The notes: a model not told the origin generated them from the letters alone. 64,000 nt of DNA from Neisseria mucosa (GCA_003028315.1 CP028150.1:2542001-2606000), one strand, 5' to 3'. Counted from the stretch's first letter, positions 1 to 11,168 are shown. Made by a program: numbers and translations.

Positions 1-61
1 TTCAGACGATTCGTACCCGAACCACTATTTGCCTGACAACGGCTGCTGTCAGGCTGTCAGG

Positions 62-1195
62 TTATTTGAATGTGTTGTCGATAGAGTTGACGTTGGTTAC
101 GAAACTGGTTAATTGAGACACTACGCGGTTCCAACGGGTAACCGGTGCGGCAGTTACATAAACGATGTCGTTGGGGCGAAGGTCAAAGTCGTTACCCAAT
201 GCGTAAGCAGTCGCGTCTTTCAGGTTAAGTTGGTAAATGTGGATAGGTTTGACTGCGTCTTCAGGCGCGCGGCGGATGACGAATACGCCGGTTGCATCGG
301 CTTGGGTTTGGTTCATCCCCCCGGCCTCACCCAGTGCCTGTGTGATATTTAAGCCGTGATTGTCGATAGGCAGGGTGGCTTGGCGGCCGACTTCGCCCAT
401 GATGTATACTTTGCTGTTGCTGTTGTTGGGGATGTAAACGATGTCGCCATTGCTTAAGAGGTGGTTTTGCGACATATCGCCGTACTGCATGATGTTTTGC
501 AGGGAGATGGTGCGGTCAACGCCGTTGTGCGTCCATTTGACGTTGTGGGTGTCTGCGTTTTGCGCCACGCCGCCCGCTTGATTGACGGCATCGAGGATGG
601 TCATGGGGACGTTGGTAATCGGCAGTTGTCCGGCTTGTCCGACAGCTCCGGAAATGGAAATGCGTTGCGAGCGGAATTCGGTTACGTTGATGGTAACTTG
701 GGGGTTTTTAAGATAGCGTTTCAGACGACTTGTCAGGATGTTTTGCAGCTCGTCTATGGTTTTGCCTTGCGCTTGGATTTTGCCGACCAGCGGGTAGGTG
801 ATGTAGCCGCTTTCGTCCACCCAGGCGCCTCGGCTGACTTGGTTGCTTTGCGGACTGCTTTGTTGGACGGGGGAGTTGAGGTCGGTGTGCGCCCAGACCA
901 TGATGTTCAATACGTCGCCTTTGCCGATATGGTATCGGTAGGCGGCTCTGCTGTGTTCGAGGGCTGCGTTGGTTTGCGACAACACCGGCGGTTTGCGCAT
1001 TTTTTCAACGAGGCCGAAGGTAATCGGATAGATGGCAACTCGCTTGTCGAATTTGGTGTCTGCTACGGTTTCGTCATTATCGTAAATGATGGCTTTGTTG
1101 CGTGTGTTGATGGTGGAGCCGGGTATGACGGTAGTGCTGTTGCAGGCGGTCAGTGCCATCAGCGACAGGCTGATAAAGGCAAGCTGTTTTTTCAT
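62..1195 (-). CDS. Wza-like outer-membrane polysaccharide export lipoprotein
   Basis: A 377-residue protein with a lipoprotein signal (LTACNS lipobox near residue 18). A polysaccharide-export domain follows (GDVLNIMVWAHTDLNSP, about residues 95-105), then SLBB-type repeats (YITYPLVGKIQAQGKT; VYIMGEVGRQATLPI) and a C-terminal segment that could form the outer-membrane helical barrel. Length and order match Wza (about 380 residues). It should form the octameric channel that exports polymer made by the Wzx/Wzy genes upstream in the same operon. It is the last gene of the operon inside the window; the usual Wzc/Wzb kinase and phosphatase would lie beyond position 1 if present. CtrA of ABC-type capsules is a relative, but the Wzx/Wzy neighbours favour a Wza role. 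Confidence 0.88.
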   Translation of the reverse strand: MKKQLAFISLSLMALTACNSTTVIPGSTINTRNKAIIYDNDETVADTKFDKRVAIYPITFGLVEKMRKPPVLSQTNAALEHSRAAYRYHIGKGDVLNIMVWAHTDLNSPVQQSSPQSNQVSRGAWVDESGYITYPLVGKIQAQGKTIDELQNILTSRLKRYLKNPQVTINVTEFRSQRISISGAVGQAGQLPITNVPMTILDAVNQAGGVAQNADTHNVKWTHNGVDRTISLQNIMQYGDMSQNHLLSNGDIVYIPNNSNSKVYIMGEVGRQATLPIDNHGLNITQALGEAGGMNQTQADATGVFVIRRAPEDAVKPIHIYQLNLKDATAYALGNDFDLRPNDIVYVTAAPVTRWNRVVSQLTSFVTNVNSIDNTFK

Positions 1196-1286
1196 GTCGG
1201 TATCCTTGTCAATCTTATCATCGGGATCGTCCGAAAACTCTCAGACGACCTTTTTTGTAGGGTATCTTACTTTATCGGTAGGGTGT

Positions 1287-3179
<1,893 letters not shown>

Positions 3180-3213
3180 TTTGGTATATTCTGAGTAATG
3201 TTGTCGGACAGGG

Positions 3214-3250
3214 TTTCAGACGACCTCAGCCATACGAAGGTCGTCTGAAA
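3214..3250. terminator. Inverted DUS pair between pglC-like and pglD-like genes
   Basis: TTTCAGACGACCT and its complement AGGTCGTCTGAAA are separated by 11 bases and form a 13-bp stem. The pair lies between two genes of the same operon, so it may act as an attenuator and not a full stop; no strong T run follows on the minus strand. Confidence 0.6.
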
Positions 3251-3374
3251 AGACGTTTGTTGCTACGGAGCATTGGTTTTCCGTATGTGTCGGCTGCTTG
3301 CCGGTTCCCTTTTTTATTCGGCTGAAGCGGTAAACCGCCGCCGTCCCGATGATACGGGCGCGGCGGTTTGTACT

Positions 3375-4550
3375 TTATGCTGTGGCTTCTGCCAACACAG
3401 CTTCGATGTGTTCTTTGCAGAACGCGATTTCGTCGTCGGTCAGCGTCGGATGCACCAAGAACATCAGGCTGGTGTCGCCCAGTTCGACGGCGTTTTTCAG
3501 CCGCTCTTTCGGCCGCCACGGCGTGTTGTCGAAGGCTTTTTCCAAATAGACTTCGGAGCAGCTGCCTTGATAGCAGGGGACTTTGCGCGCGTTCAGTTCG
3601 CTGACGATGCGGTCGCGCGTCCAGCCTTCTTTGAGGTGTTCGGGTTTGACGAAGGCGTAGAACTTGTATTGCGCGTGTTCGATGTAGTCGGCGACTTCAA
3701 TCAGACGGATGCTTTTGAATTTGCCCAAACTTTCTGCCAGCTTGGCGGCATGCGCTTGGCGGCGCGCCGTCCATTCGGGCATACGTTTGAGCTGGATGCG
3801 GCCGATGACTGCCTGCATTTCCATCATGCGCCAGTTGGTGCCGAAGCTTTCGTGCAGCCAGCGGAAGCCGGGGGCGTGTTCGCGGTGGTACACAGCGTCA
3901 TAGCTTTTGCCGTGGTCTTTGTACGACCACATTTTGCTCCACAGCTCTTTGTCGTTGGTGGTGACCATGCCGCCTTCGCCGCCGGTGGTCATGATTTTGT
4001 CTTGGCAGAACGACCATGCGCCGACGTGTCCGATGGAGCCGACGGATTTGCCTTTGTATTTCGCGCCGTGCGCTTGGGCGCAGTCTTCGATAACCCATAA
4101 ATCATGTTCTTTTGCCAAGTCCATGATGCCGTCCATTTCGGCAGGCATACCGGCGAGGTGGACGACGATGATGGCTTTGGTATTCGGCGTCAGCACGGCT
4201 TTGATGGTTTCCGCGCTGATATTTTGGCTGTTTAAATCCACGTCGGCGAACACGGGGTTTGCGCCTGCGGTAACGATGCAGGAAGCGGAGGCGAGGAAGG
4301 TGCGTGAGGTAACGATGACATCGTCGCCTGCGCCGATGCCCATTGCTTTAAGCGCAACATCAAGCGCCAGTGTGCCGTTGGAAAGGGCGACGGCGTATTG
4401 CGTGCTAGCGAAGGCGGCGAATTCTTTTTCAAATTCGCGGCATTCGGTGCCTGTCCAGTAGTTGACTTTGTTGGACAGCAGGACTTTGGAAACGGCATCG
4501 GCTTCTTCTTGGGTGAAGCTCGGCCACGGGGAGAGGGATGTGTTAAGCAT
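3375..4550 (-). CDS. pglC: PLP-dependent sugar aminotransferase (DegT/PglC type)
   Basis: A 391-residue DegT/DnrJ/EryC1 family protein. The PLP-binding Lys sits in GAWSFCQDKIMTTGGEGG, and the cofactor region LSNGTLALDVALKAMG lies near residue 60. It should transfer an amino group to C4 of the 4-keto sugar made by the PglD-like enzyme, giving a UDP-4-amino-2-acetamido-trideoxyhexose. Its start overlaps the end of the upstream formyltransferase gene by 8 bp, so the two are translationally coupled. Length matches neisserial PglC, but other DegT aminotransferases of surface-sugar pathways would look alike. Confidence 0.86.
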   Translation of the reverse strand: MLNTSLSPWPSFTQEEADAVSKVLLSNKVNYWTGTECREFEKEFAAFASTQYAVALSNGTLALDVALKAMGIGAGDDVIVTSRTFLASASCIVTAGANPVFADVDLNSQNISAETIKAVLTPNTKAIIVVHLAGMPAEMDGIMDLAKEHDLWVIEDCAQAHGAKYKGKSVGSIGHVGAWSFCQDKIMTTGGEGGMVTTNDKELWSKMWSYKDHGKSYDAVYHREHAPGFRWLHESFGTNWRMMEMQAVIGRIQLKRMPEWTARRQAHAAKLAESLGKFKSIRLIEVADYIEHAQYKFYAFVKPEHLKEGWTRDRIVSELNARKVPCYQGSCSEVYLEKAFDNTPWRPKERLKNAVELGDTSLMFLVHPTLTDDEIAFCKEHIEAVLAEATA

Positions 4551-5325
4551 TGGCTTTTCCTGCGAAAAGGCTGGTGGAGTCTTTGGGGGCGACTTCTTCC
4601 AGCAGTTGGCGGTTGATCAAGGTGTATTTTTGACCGTCGATTTCGACGTATGCGCCGTCGTAAGGCGGGAACCAGAACGCGCGGATTTTTTTCTCGACAT
4701 CGTCGCCGTCATGGATTTGCTTCATCGCTTCCATTTCATCACGGCTGACGTAGCGGCCGCCGATGTTGGGCGTGGTCGGCAATTTGGCTTGCGCTTCGAC
4801 GGCGCGGGCGATAATGCGTTGTGCGAACGGCTCCAATGCCTGCATGGTCTTGCGTTCGAGCGATTGGGCGGTTTCGGCAGAAGAATCAATGGGGAAGCGG
4901 TCCACTTCGATGATTTCGCCGGTGTCGATGGAGGCATCGACGTAGTGGGCGGTGCTGCCCCATTCGGACAATTCGTCCATGATGGCAAGGTTGTAGCCGC
5001 CCGTGCCTTTGTATTCGGGCAACAGGGCCGGGTGGAAGTTGATCGTACCCAAGCGCGGGACGGTCAGGAATTCGTCGCGCAGTTTGCGCCAGTAGAGTAC
5101 GGACAAACCCAAGTCGTATTTCAGACGACCTTCTTTCATTGCTTCCAAGGCGGTGTCGAAAGTGTAGAGCGGCAAGCCCAATTCTTTGGCGGCGGCAGCC
5201 GTCGGTGAGCCTTGCAGGTGGCTGTCGGTCAGTACGCCGACGATTTCGATGCCGTTTTGTGAAGATAAGAGCCGGAGCAGGTTGGCGGAAAGCCGTTTAC
5301 GTCCCATGAATAATATTTTTGTCAT
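4543..5325 (-). CDS. Sugar N-formyltransferase (methionyl-tRNA formyltransferase fold)
   Basis: A 260-residue protein with the formyltransferase core: GTINFHPALLPEYKG supplies the catalytic Asn and His, and VDASIDTGEII the catalytic Asp. It is shorter than Fmt (about 310) and sits between sugar-modifying genes, so the likely substrate is the 4-amino sugar from the PglC-like enzyme, formylated with N10-formyl-tetrahydrofolate. The ending does not look like a tRNA-binding domain. It replaces the acetyltransferase that in meningococcus is fused to PglB, which would give a formamido sugar. The exact substrate is inferred from context. Confidence 0.75.
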   Translation of the reverse strand: MTKILFMGRKRLSANLLRLLSSQNGIEIVGVLTDSHLQGSPTAAAAKELGLPLYTFDTALEAMKEGRLKYDLGLSVLYWRKLRDEFLTVPRLGTINFHPALLPEYKGTGGYNLAIMDELSEWGSTAHYVDASIDTGEIIEVDRFPIDSSAETAQSLERKTMQALEPFAQRIIARAVEAQAKLPTTPNIGGRYVSRDEMEAMKQIHDGDDVEKKIRAFWFPPYDGAYVEIDGQKYTLINRQLLEEVAPKDSTSLFAGKANA

Positions 5326-5372
5326 GAAATAGTCCTTTTGGCATTGTGAGTGTACGTTTGATTATGTAATGG

Positions 5373-6059
5373 CTAAATGCTTGAATTGATTAGGGAAGCT
5401 AAATCTTGAAGGGAGTCAATCCAAAAAGCGGGATGATATTCTGTACTAAAACTTCCAGGCGGGTGAATGTGGATATTACGCCCGGAGGGACGCAAGCCTA
5501 TGGTAATCCAGCCCAAAGCGTTCGGCGCGATGAAGTCTTTGGAAAGGTTGTCGCCGATGTAGATGAAACAGTCTGCCTTGCCGGCATATTTGTCTTGTAA
5601 ATAGCGGAAGCGTTTGCCGTCGGGCTTTTCCGAAGCGCAGGCTTCGGAGACGAGGATGTCGTCAAACAGGGAATACAGCCCCAAGGCTTCCAGTTTCAAG
5701 CGTTGGGTCAGGCTTCTGCCGTCGGTAATCAGTGCGCGTGCGGCGAAGGGCGCGGTCAGCTCGGACAGGAAATCATGCGGGGCATACGGCGTCAGCGTCG
5801 GGCGGTGCAGCCGGTATTGCCACAGAAGAACCTGTTTTTCCGATTCGTTGAAACCGCAGTGGCGGCACAACTTGTCCAGCCAGTCTTTGCCGTCGGGGTC
5901 GATACTGCGCCATAGGTCGTCTGAATCCCAATCGGGATACAGGGCGGCGACGGTATCGACGATCGCACGGATGCCGGAGAGCTTGTATTCGTATTCCGAG
6001 TACAGCGTATCGTCCAAGTCGAAGACAATGACGGCGGTTTCGGGATTAATCGTTTTCAT
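5373..6059 (-). CDS. HAD-superfamily hydrolase in the polysaccharide operon
   Basis: The start ATG at 6059 (MKTINPE) is preferred; an upstream in-frame start at 6077 would lengthen the overlap with the preceding gene. HAD motif I is FDLDDTLY, motif II is ITDGR, and the late motif is IYIGDN with downstream Asp. The cap is alpha-helical, as in small-molecule phosphatases. It overlaps the ATP-grasp gene by 14 bp. It could dephosphorylate the acyl donor for that ligase, such as a phosphoglycerate-like compound, but this role is inferred from position only. Confidence 0.75.
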   Translation of the reverse strand: MKTINPETAVIVFDLDDTLYSEYEYKLSGIRAIVDTVAALYPDWDSDDLWRSIDPDGKDWLDKLCRHCGFNESEKQVLLWQYRLHRPTLTPYAPHDFLSELTAPFAARALITDGRSLTQRLKLEALGLYSLFDDILVSEACASEKPDGKRFRYLQDKYAGKADCFIYIGDNLSKDFIAPNALGWITIGLRPSGRNIHIHPPGSFSTEYHPAFWIDSLQDLASLINSSI

Positions 6060-7029
6060 GAACCAAGACCTTGGCATCGTAGCGCAGCATGATGAGGTTG
6101 TTTTCCCAGTCGTCTGAAAACGGGATTTCTTCGTTGCGGAAGTATTCGTGCATCAGCCAGCCTGGGTAATTGCCGCCTGCGGCATACGTCAGCGGGAAGC
6201 CGCCGCCGAAGCGGGGGTTGATTTCCACGCCGTAGAATTCGCCGGTTTCTTCGTTGCAGAAGAATTGCGCCGTAATGCAGCCGCGCGCGCCTTCCAATAC
6301 CGCCATTTTTTCCAGCAGTGTTTGGTAGAGGCTGTTTTTGCGGGTAATGCCTTTGCTGACTTCGCCGGTACGCACTTCCAAGCGTTTTCGCGGGATGGCG
6401 CATTTCAGACGACCTTCATGGTCGTAATACATATCGACGGTAAACTCGAAAAATTCGTTTTCGATGTCGATAAGCTGGCAGAACATTAATTTGGGATCTG
6501 CCAATACTTCAGGTGTCAGATCGGCTGGTGTGTCAATCCGTTTGGCGCCGATGGCGCGGCTGCCGTCGTAAGGTTTGGCGAAGCAAGGGAAAACCAACTT
6601 CTCGCGGTCGTAAATTTCGGGCGAGCGTATGCCGTAGCGGGCAAACAGGTCGGCGGTTTTACGTTTATCGCGGCATCGCGCAATAAAGTCCGCATCGGAA
6701 ACGATGATGTGGATACCTGCCGCTTCGAAGCGGCCGCGTTCGTTTGCCAGTTTTTGCAGTTCGGTGTCTATGGTGGGGATGATTAAACCGATGTTTTCTC
6801 GTACCGCCAGATCGAAGATGCTGTCGATATACGAATCCGAACTGATCAGCGGCACTTCGAACGAACCGTCCGAAACGTGGCAGGCGGAAGACATACGTGG
6901 TACCAAGTCCGTCGTCAAAATCTTGACATCGTCTGAAAACTTGGCGGCTTCGGTTTGAAAATCCTGTACCAATTCAACTCGTCTTCCTGCGGAAAGGATA
7001 AGTACGTTATTTTTTTTCATCTGAGTCAT
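6046..7029 (-). CDS. ATP-grasp ligase, PglB2 C-terminal-like
   Basis: An ATP-grasp protein of up to 327 residues (alternative start ATG at 7020, MKKNNVLILSAG). It has an N-terminal pre-ATP-grasp domain, the nucleotide-binding segment FPCFAKPYDGSRAIGAK (about residue 150) and the metal-binding VEINPRFGGGFPLTYAAGG near the end. It overlaps the phosphoglycosyl transferase gene by 23 bp and no good ribosome-binding site precedes it. In meningococcal PglB2 a phosphoglycosyl transferase domain is fused to an ATP-grasp domain that makes the glyceramido sugar; here the halves are split at an A8 run. It probably attaches an acyl group to an amino sugar. Confidence 0.75.
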   Translation of the reverse strand: MTQMKKNNVLILSAGRRVELVQDFQTEAAKFSDDVKILTTDLVPRMSSACHVSDGSFEVPLISSDSYIDSIFDLAVRENIGLIIPTIDTELQKLANERGRFEAAGIHIIVSDADFIARCRDKRKTADLFARYGIRSPEIYDREKLVFPCFAKPYDGSRAIGAKRIDTPADLTPEVLADPKLMFCQLIDIENEFFEFTVDMYYDHEGRLKCAIPRKRLEVRTGEVSKGITRKNSLYQTLLEKMAVLEGARGCITAQFFCNEETGEFYGVEINPRFGGGFPLTYAAGGNYPGWLMHEYFRNEEIPFSDDWENNLIMLRYDAKVLVHEND

Positions 7030-7624
7030 TCCCTGTGAAATACGGCATAGTGGCTTCTCCCTCAGCCGAAATGCCTTCTTTGATAAAGACTTTTTTGACC
7101 GTCAAAAACAGGATTTTCATATCCAGCCAAAAACTGTAATGGTCGATATACCAAATATCGTGTGCGAACTTTTCGTCCCACGAAAGCGCGTTGCGCCCGT
7201 TGACCTGCGCCCAACCGGTAACGCCGGGCCTCATTTCGTGGCGGCGGTTTTGAAATTCGTTGTAAAGCGGCAGGTAGCTCATCAACAGCGGTCTTGGGCC
7301 GACCAGGCTCATCTCTCCTTTTAGAACGTTCCAAAGCTCAGGAAGTTCGTCCAGGCTCGTCGCACGCAGTTTCTTGCCGAAAGGGGTCAGCCGCTCACTG
7401 TCGGGCAGCGGGTTGCCGTCTTTGTCGACCGCGTCGCGCATGGAGCGGAATTTGATCATTTTGAACGGTTTGCCGTCTTTGCCCGGACGCTCTTGGGTGA
7501 AGAACACGGGTTCGCCCAAGTTTTTGCGGATGAGGTATATCAAAATCAAAAATACGGGCGAGAGGAAAATCAGTCCTGAGGCGGAGGCGATGATGTCAAA
7601 CAGGCGTTTGAAGAATTTACTCAT
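7007..7624 (-). CDS. Undecaprenyl-phosphate sugar phosphotransferase, PglB N-terminal domain only
   Basis: A 205-residue small monotopic phosphoglycosyl transferase. A hydrophobic re-entrant N-terminus (IIASASGLIFLSPVFLILIY) precedes the basic KMIKFRSM segment, the catalytic DE dyad in TSLDELPEL and LVGPRP. It should load the first sugar phosphate onto undecaprenyl phosphate at the inner membrane. It closely resembles the first 200 residues of neisserial PglB but stops there, without the acetyltransferase (PglB) or ATP-grasp (PglB2) domain. The stop codon lies directly after an A8 run (7010-7017); one A fewer would read through into the next gene. Confidence 0.87.
   Translation of the reverse strand: MSKFFKRLFDIIASASGLIFLSPVFLILIYLIRKNLGEPVFFTQERPGKDGKPFKMIKFRSMRDAVDKDGNPLPDSERLTPFGKKLRATSLDELPELWNVLKGEMSLVGPRPLLMSYLPLYNEFQNRRHEMRPGVTGWAQVNGRNALSWDEKFAHDIWYIDHYSFWLDMKILFLTVKKVFIKEGISAEGEATMPYFTGNDSDEKK
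7010..7017 (-). repeat. A8 homopolymer at the phosphotransferase/ATP-grasp junction
   Basis: Eight A residues on the coding strand, immediately before the TAA stop of the phosphotransferase gene. Loss of one A converts the codons to GAT GAA AAA AAT AAC GTA, which is the frame of the ATP-grasp gene, producing a single fused protein. Confidence 0.8.
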
Positions 7625-8789
7625 GGGCTAATCTTTCAATCAGGTTGACGATTTTTTGATACGCCACGTCGCGCTTGAAGCGGCGGACGATTTCGTCGGA
7701 TTGAACGGGGTCGTTTTTGCGCGCCAGAATGTCTTTGGCGGCTTGGACGAAGCTGTCCACGTCGCCGGAACGGTAGTCCGCGTGCGGCAGCAGGGTGAGG
7801 ACTTCGGCAACTTCGTCGTTGACCTGGCTGTTTAAAATCGGTTTTTGCAATGCCATGTAGTCGGACAGTTTGTTGGTAATCGACTGCATGGCGTAGGAAT
7901 GGATGGCGTTGACCGAGATGTCGCAGCCCTTGGCGACCGACATCATTTCGGCGTAGGGGATGTAGCCGTAAAACTTAATACCGTCGCAGGCGTATTGTTT
8001 GAGCCTGTCCAAATCGGGGCCGCCGCCCATGATGTGCAGCTCTACATTTTCGCCGTCGTCCAACAGTTTCCGAACGCCTTTGCACACGGTTTCCACGTCA
8101 TAGCTGTAACTGAGCGTACCCAAATAGAAGAAACGGGTTTTGTCGTCGCCGAAGTCTTTTGCCGGCGCGGCATCGAGTTTCGGAAAATCCGCGCCGATAT
8201 AGACGACTTCGCCGGGTACGTTCGGATTGGCTTCTTTGGCGCGGTCGAGGTAGGTCTGAGATACGGCGACCAGCGCGTCGGCGTAGCGGTAGGCACGGTT
8301 GGCGCGGGAGGAGAAGGGGAGCAGGTTGTGCGGGATTTTTTTCAAAAACGGCACGACCGAGGAGAAGGATTCCGGCCATACGTCCTGCACGTCGATAATC
8401 AGCTTGTAGCCCAAACGCGCTTTGTGTTCACCCAAGAGCAGATTGGTGGCAATCAGCGGGTAGGCGGAAAAGACGACGTCTTGCTCGCCCGGGCGGCAGT
8501 TGTTCAGCCATTGCTCAAAATGTTTGACGAACACATGATGGCTTTTGACGCGGTCCAGCGAGACGTTTTTGCCGTAGCCGCTCTCTTCCAGCAGCATGAC
8601 TTTCAGACGACCTTGCGAGGCAGATTCGGCATCTTCAGGTCGTCTGAAAGATTTGTCGTAGTGTTTGAAATTGCTGGTAATCAGCAGCACGTCATGAGAC
8701 TGCGACAACAGCTCGGCAAGATACCAGAAGCGGTTGAAATGCGGCTCGGACGGCAGCGAACAGTAGGGGGCGACGATGGTGATGTTCAT
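7617..8789 (-). CDS. Glycosyltransferase (GT-B fold, GT4-like)
   Basis: The chosen start is ATG at 8789 (MNITIVAPYCSLPSE); a GTG at 8807 is also in frame. An N-terminal Rossmann segment is followed by an acceptor-side region, then the nucleotide-sugar-binding half with TRFFYLGTLSYSYDVETVCKG and ELHIMGGGPDLDRLK, typical of GT4 enzymes. It would add a sugar to the lipid-linked repeat unit at the cytoplasmic face. A full DUS sits at the junction with the upstream gene (8793-8804), and its 3' end overlaps the next gene by 8 bp. Donor and acceptor cannot be told from sequence. Confidence 0.8.
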   Translation of the reverse strand: MNITIVAPYCSLPSEPHFNRFWYLAELLSQSHDVLLITSNFKHYDKSFRRPEDAESASQGRLKVMLLEESGYGKNVSLDRVKSHHVFVKHFEQWLNNCRPGEQDVVFSAYPLIATNLLLGEHKARLGYKLIIDVQDVWPESFSSVVPFLKKIPHNLLPFSSRANRAYRYADALVAVSQTYLDRAKEANPNVPGEVVYIGADFPKLDAAPAKDFGDDKTRFFYLGTLSYSYDVETVCKGVRKLLDDGENVELHIMGGGPDLDRLKQYACDGIKFYGYIPYAEMMSVAKGCDISVNAIHSYAMQSITNKLSDYMALQKPILNSQVNDEVAEVLTLLPHADYRSGDVDSFVQAAKDILARKNDPVQSDEIVRRFKRDVAYQKIVNLIERLAHE

Positions 8790-8803
8790 ATTTTCAGACG
8801 ACC

Positions 8804-9877
8804 TCACATATCGTAAGCGGCCATTGTGGTGCGATAGATTTCATCATCGGAACACAAGGTCTCAACGTGTTTATGCAGGGCTTTGCCCATCTTTTCGCGT
8901 AACTCGGGCTGCTTGATGAGTTGATCGACGGCTTCGATAAAGGCTTCGTCTTCGCCGAAGGGGAAACAGTATCCGGTTTCGCCGGTAATGACCATTTCGG
9001 AAATGCCGCCCATGTTGTAGGTCACGACGGGCGTGTCGTAGAGGCCGGCTTCAAGGATGTTGTTGCCGACACCTGCGCCGTGGTCGCCGATACAGTGCGG
9101 CGTGTTCACCAAAATATCCACGTCTTTGAAATAGCCGGTCAAATCGCGTACGCCGCCGAGGAAGTTGACTTTATCGTCTATGCCCAGACGCTTCGCTTGC
9201 GCTTTCAGATTGTCCATCTCTTCGCCTATGCCCGCTACGTTCAGGCGTACGGGCATATCGCGGTCGACCATTTTCTTAAAGATGTCCAACATCACATGCA
9301 CGGCGCGGACGGTGTCCAAGCGCGACAGCGTACCGAGCATGACGTAGTCTTTGGCGGTTTTTTCAGGAACGTAATCGGCTTTGTGCAGGGCGTTGTAGGT
9401 GTAAGTGATGCGGTTGGCGGGGAAGCCGTGGCGGATGAGTTTTTCCTGTTCGTGTCTGCAGTTGCCGATGATGTATACGCCCAGTTTGTCGAAAAGTTTG
9501 GCGATTTTCGGATAAGTTTCGGCATCCAAACCGCGCGCATGGTAGAACACTTTGGTTTTCGGCGAAGAGATTTTCGCCGCGATGGCACAGGCGGGAACGA
9601 TGCGCGCCATTTGGCAGTGGACGATGTCGGGTTTTTCCTGTTTCAACATCTTCATGTAGGCGAACATGCCCTTGATGTAGCCCAAGATGCCGCCCTGATA
9701 AAAATCAATAGGACGCCATTGGATGCCCAAGGCTTGGGCTTCTTTGATGAGCGGGCCATCGGAAGAGGCAAGGACAACCTCGTGGCCGCGCTGCCTGAGC
9801 AACCGTCCTAAGCGGAAGGTCGCGTTTTCAGTGCCGCCGAGGCCGGACATGGAAGTAGTCAAAACAATTTTTTTCAT
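8804..9877 (-). CDS. Glycosyltransferase family 4
   Basis: A 357-residue GT-B protein. The N-terminus TTSMSGLGGTENATFRLG has the usual glycine-rich entry loop. The C-terminal half contains GTLSRLDTVRAVHVMLD, NVAGIGEEMDNLK and the conserved E-x7-E-like region NILEAGLYDTPVVTYNMGG. It should extend the polysaccharide repeat unit. It lies 13 bp after the polymerase gene and ends 15 bp before the preferred start of the next glycosyltransferase. Confidence 0.85.
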   Translation of the reverse strand: MKKIVLTTSMSGLGGTENATFRLGRLLRQRGHEVVLASSDGPLIKEAQALGIQWRPIDFYQGGILGYIKGMFAYMKMLKQEKPDIVHCQMARIVPACAIAAKISSPKTKVFYHARGLDAETYPKIAKLFDKLGVYIIGNCRHEQEKLIRHGFPANRITYTYNALHKADYVPEKTAKDYVMLGTLSRLDTVRAVHVMLDIFKKMVDRDMPVRLNVAGIGEEMDNLKAQAKRLGIDDKVNFLGGVRDLTGYFKDVDILVNTPHCIGDHGAGVGNNILEAGLYDTPVVTYNMGGISEMVITGETGYCFPFGEDEAFIEAVDQLIKQPELREKMGKALHKHVETLCSDDEIYRTTMAAYDM

Positions 9878-9890
9878 ATCGTGTTTTCTA

Positions 9891-11168
9891 TCAAGGGGTG
9901 TATCGGTACGCGTTATACGCCGTATCGCGTTGCGGCAGGACGCTGTATAGGAAAATCAAAAAGCAGGGCAGCCAGATGAAGGGCATACGAAAAATGGTGG
10001 ACGGGATAAAACCTGCCAAAAGGAACAATCCCATTGCTGCCAACCCAATGACGCGCTGCTTGCTTTTCATATTCCTGCCTGCGGCGACGCAGAAGAAATA
10101 GTATGCGGCATAGAACAAAAAAGCCGTCAGCGAAATCAGACCGAAACCGAGGTATAGCTCGATAAGGAAGCTGTGCGGGTTTTCAAACGCCAGGCTGTCG
10201 CTCAAGTGGCCGCCGAAATATTCTTGGAATTTTTTCGGACCATAGCCCAACAGCAGGAATGGCGGATGTTCCCAGAAATAGTTATAGATTTCCTGACGGT
10301 AGCCGACCGAATTGTCGCTTTCCAAATCAAACAGGAACAAATACAGGCGTGAGGAAATATTTTCCAAAAAGGCATTACCGTGCAGGGAGAGCAGGAAATC
10401 GGCAATGTACTGTTTCGGAATCATCGACAATCCTGCGCCTGTAACACCTATGGTCATCAGCGTAAACAGCCCGTTGTTACGGTAAATCAAGTTCAGGATA
10501 AACAAAATGATGTAACACAGGGTAGCGGTACGCGACGCGCTGGCAAAAATGACTACGCCCAAACATAAAAAAAGTATCAAGCCGAGCAAGTATTCTTTTT
10601 TACTGACATCAATATTGAAAAATACTAAAACGGCAGGCGCAAAACAGAGGGCGGTCGTGCCTAAGTTGTTAGGGTTAAAGAAGAAACCCTTAATAATCCC
10701 CGCATCAATGGCCAATACTTCATCTGCTTGAACGAATTGGATGCCGGTCAAAATCTCCACAGCGGGCGGGATGATGATAAATGCGCAGAAAAAAAGCAGC
10801 AGGTGGCGGATAAACGCCATCGGATTTTCATGTCGGCTCAATACCAGGTACAGCAGATAAAACAGGCTGGGTAGGGACAGGAAGAAAAACGTATCCATAA
10901 TCCTGACCGAATCCAGCGTGGTAATAAACAGATGGATGCCGCCCCAACCGCACATGATGGCAAGCGCTGCCAACATCCTGCCTGCTTTGCCGTTGAACCG
11001 TTTGGACTCTAACGCAAAAATCAGTAGGGCGGTAGGCAGCAGCAGGATGGTCAGGGGGTTGTCGATACGCGGAATACCGGCTTTGTACGACAGCATCGGC
11101 CCCAGCATATAGGCGGTTGAAATCGTGTATATCAGCGTAATGTATAAAGTCTGTGTTTTGAGTTTCAC
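9891..11168 (-). CDS. Wzy-type polysaccharide polymerase / O-antigen ligase-like protein
   Basis: A 425-residue integral membrane protein with about 10-12 hydrophobic segments and a larger periplasmic loop near residues 270-340. This loop contains GYRQEIYNYFWEHPPFLL and GYGPKKFQEYFGG, and then ENPHSFLIELYLGFGL, a pattern typical of the Wzy_C/O-antigen ligase family. It probably polymerises flipped repeat units in the periplasm. WaaL-type or oligosaccharyltransferase (PglL-like) activity cannot be excluded on sequence, but the Wzx and Wza neighbours favour Wzy. Confidence 0.78.
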   Translation of the reverse strand: MKLKTQTLYITLIYTISTAYMLGPMLSYKAGIPRIDNPLTILLLPTALLIFALESKRFNGKAGRMLAALAIMCGWGGIHLFITTLDSVRIMDTFFFLSLPSLFYLLYLVLSRHENPMAFIRHLLLFFCAFIIIPPAVEILTGIQFVQADEVLAIDAGIIKGFFFNPNNLGTTALCFAPAVLVFFNIDVSKKEYLLGLILFLCLGVVIFASASRTATLCYIILFILNLIYRNNGLFTLMTIGVTGAGLSMIPKQYIADFLLSLHGNAFLENISSRLYLFLFDLESDNSVGYRQEIYNYFWEHPPFLLLGYGPKKFQEYFGGHLSDSLAFENPHSFLIELYLGFGLISLTAFLFYAAYYFFCVAAGRNMKSKQRVIGLAAMGLFLLAGFIPSTIFRMPFIWLPCFLIFLYSVLPQRDTAYNAYRYTP

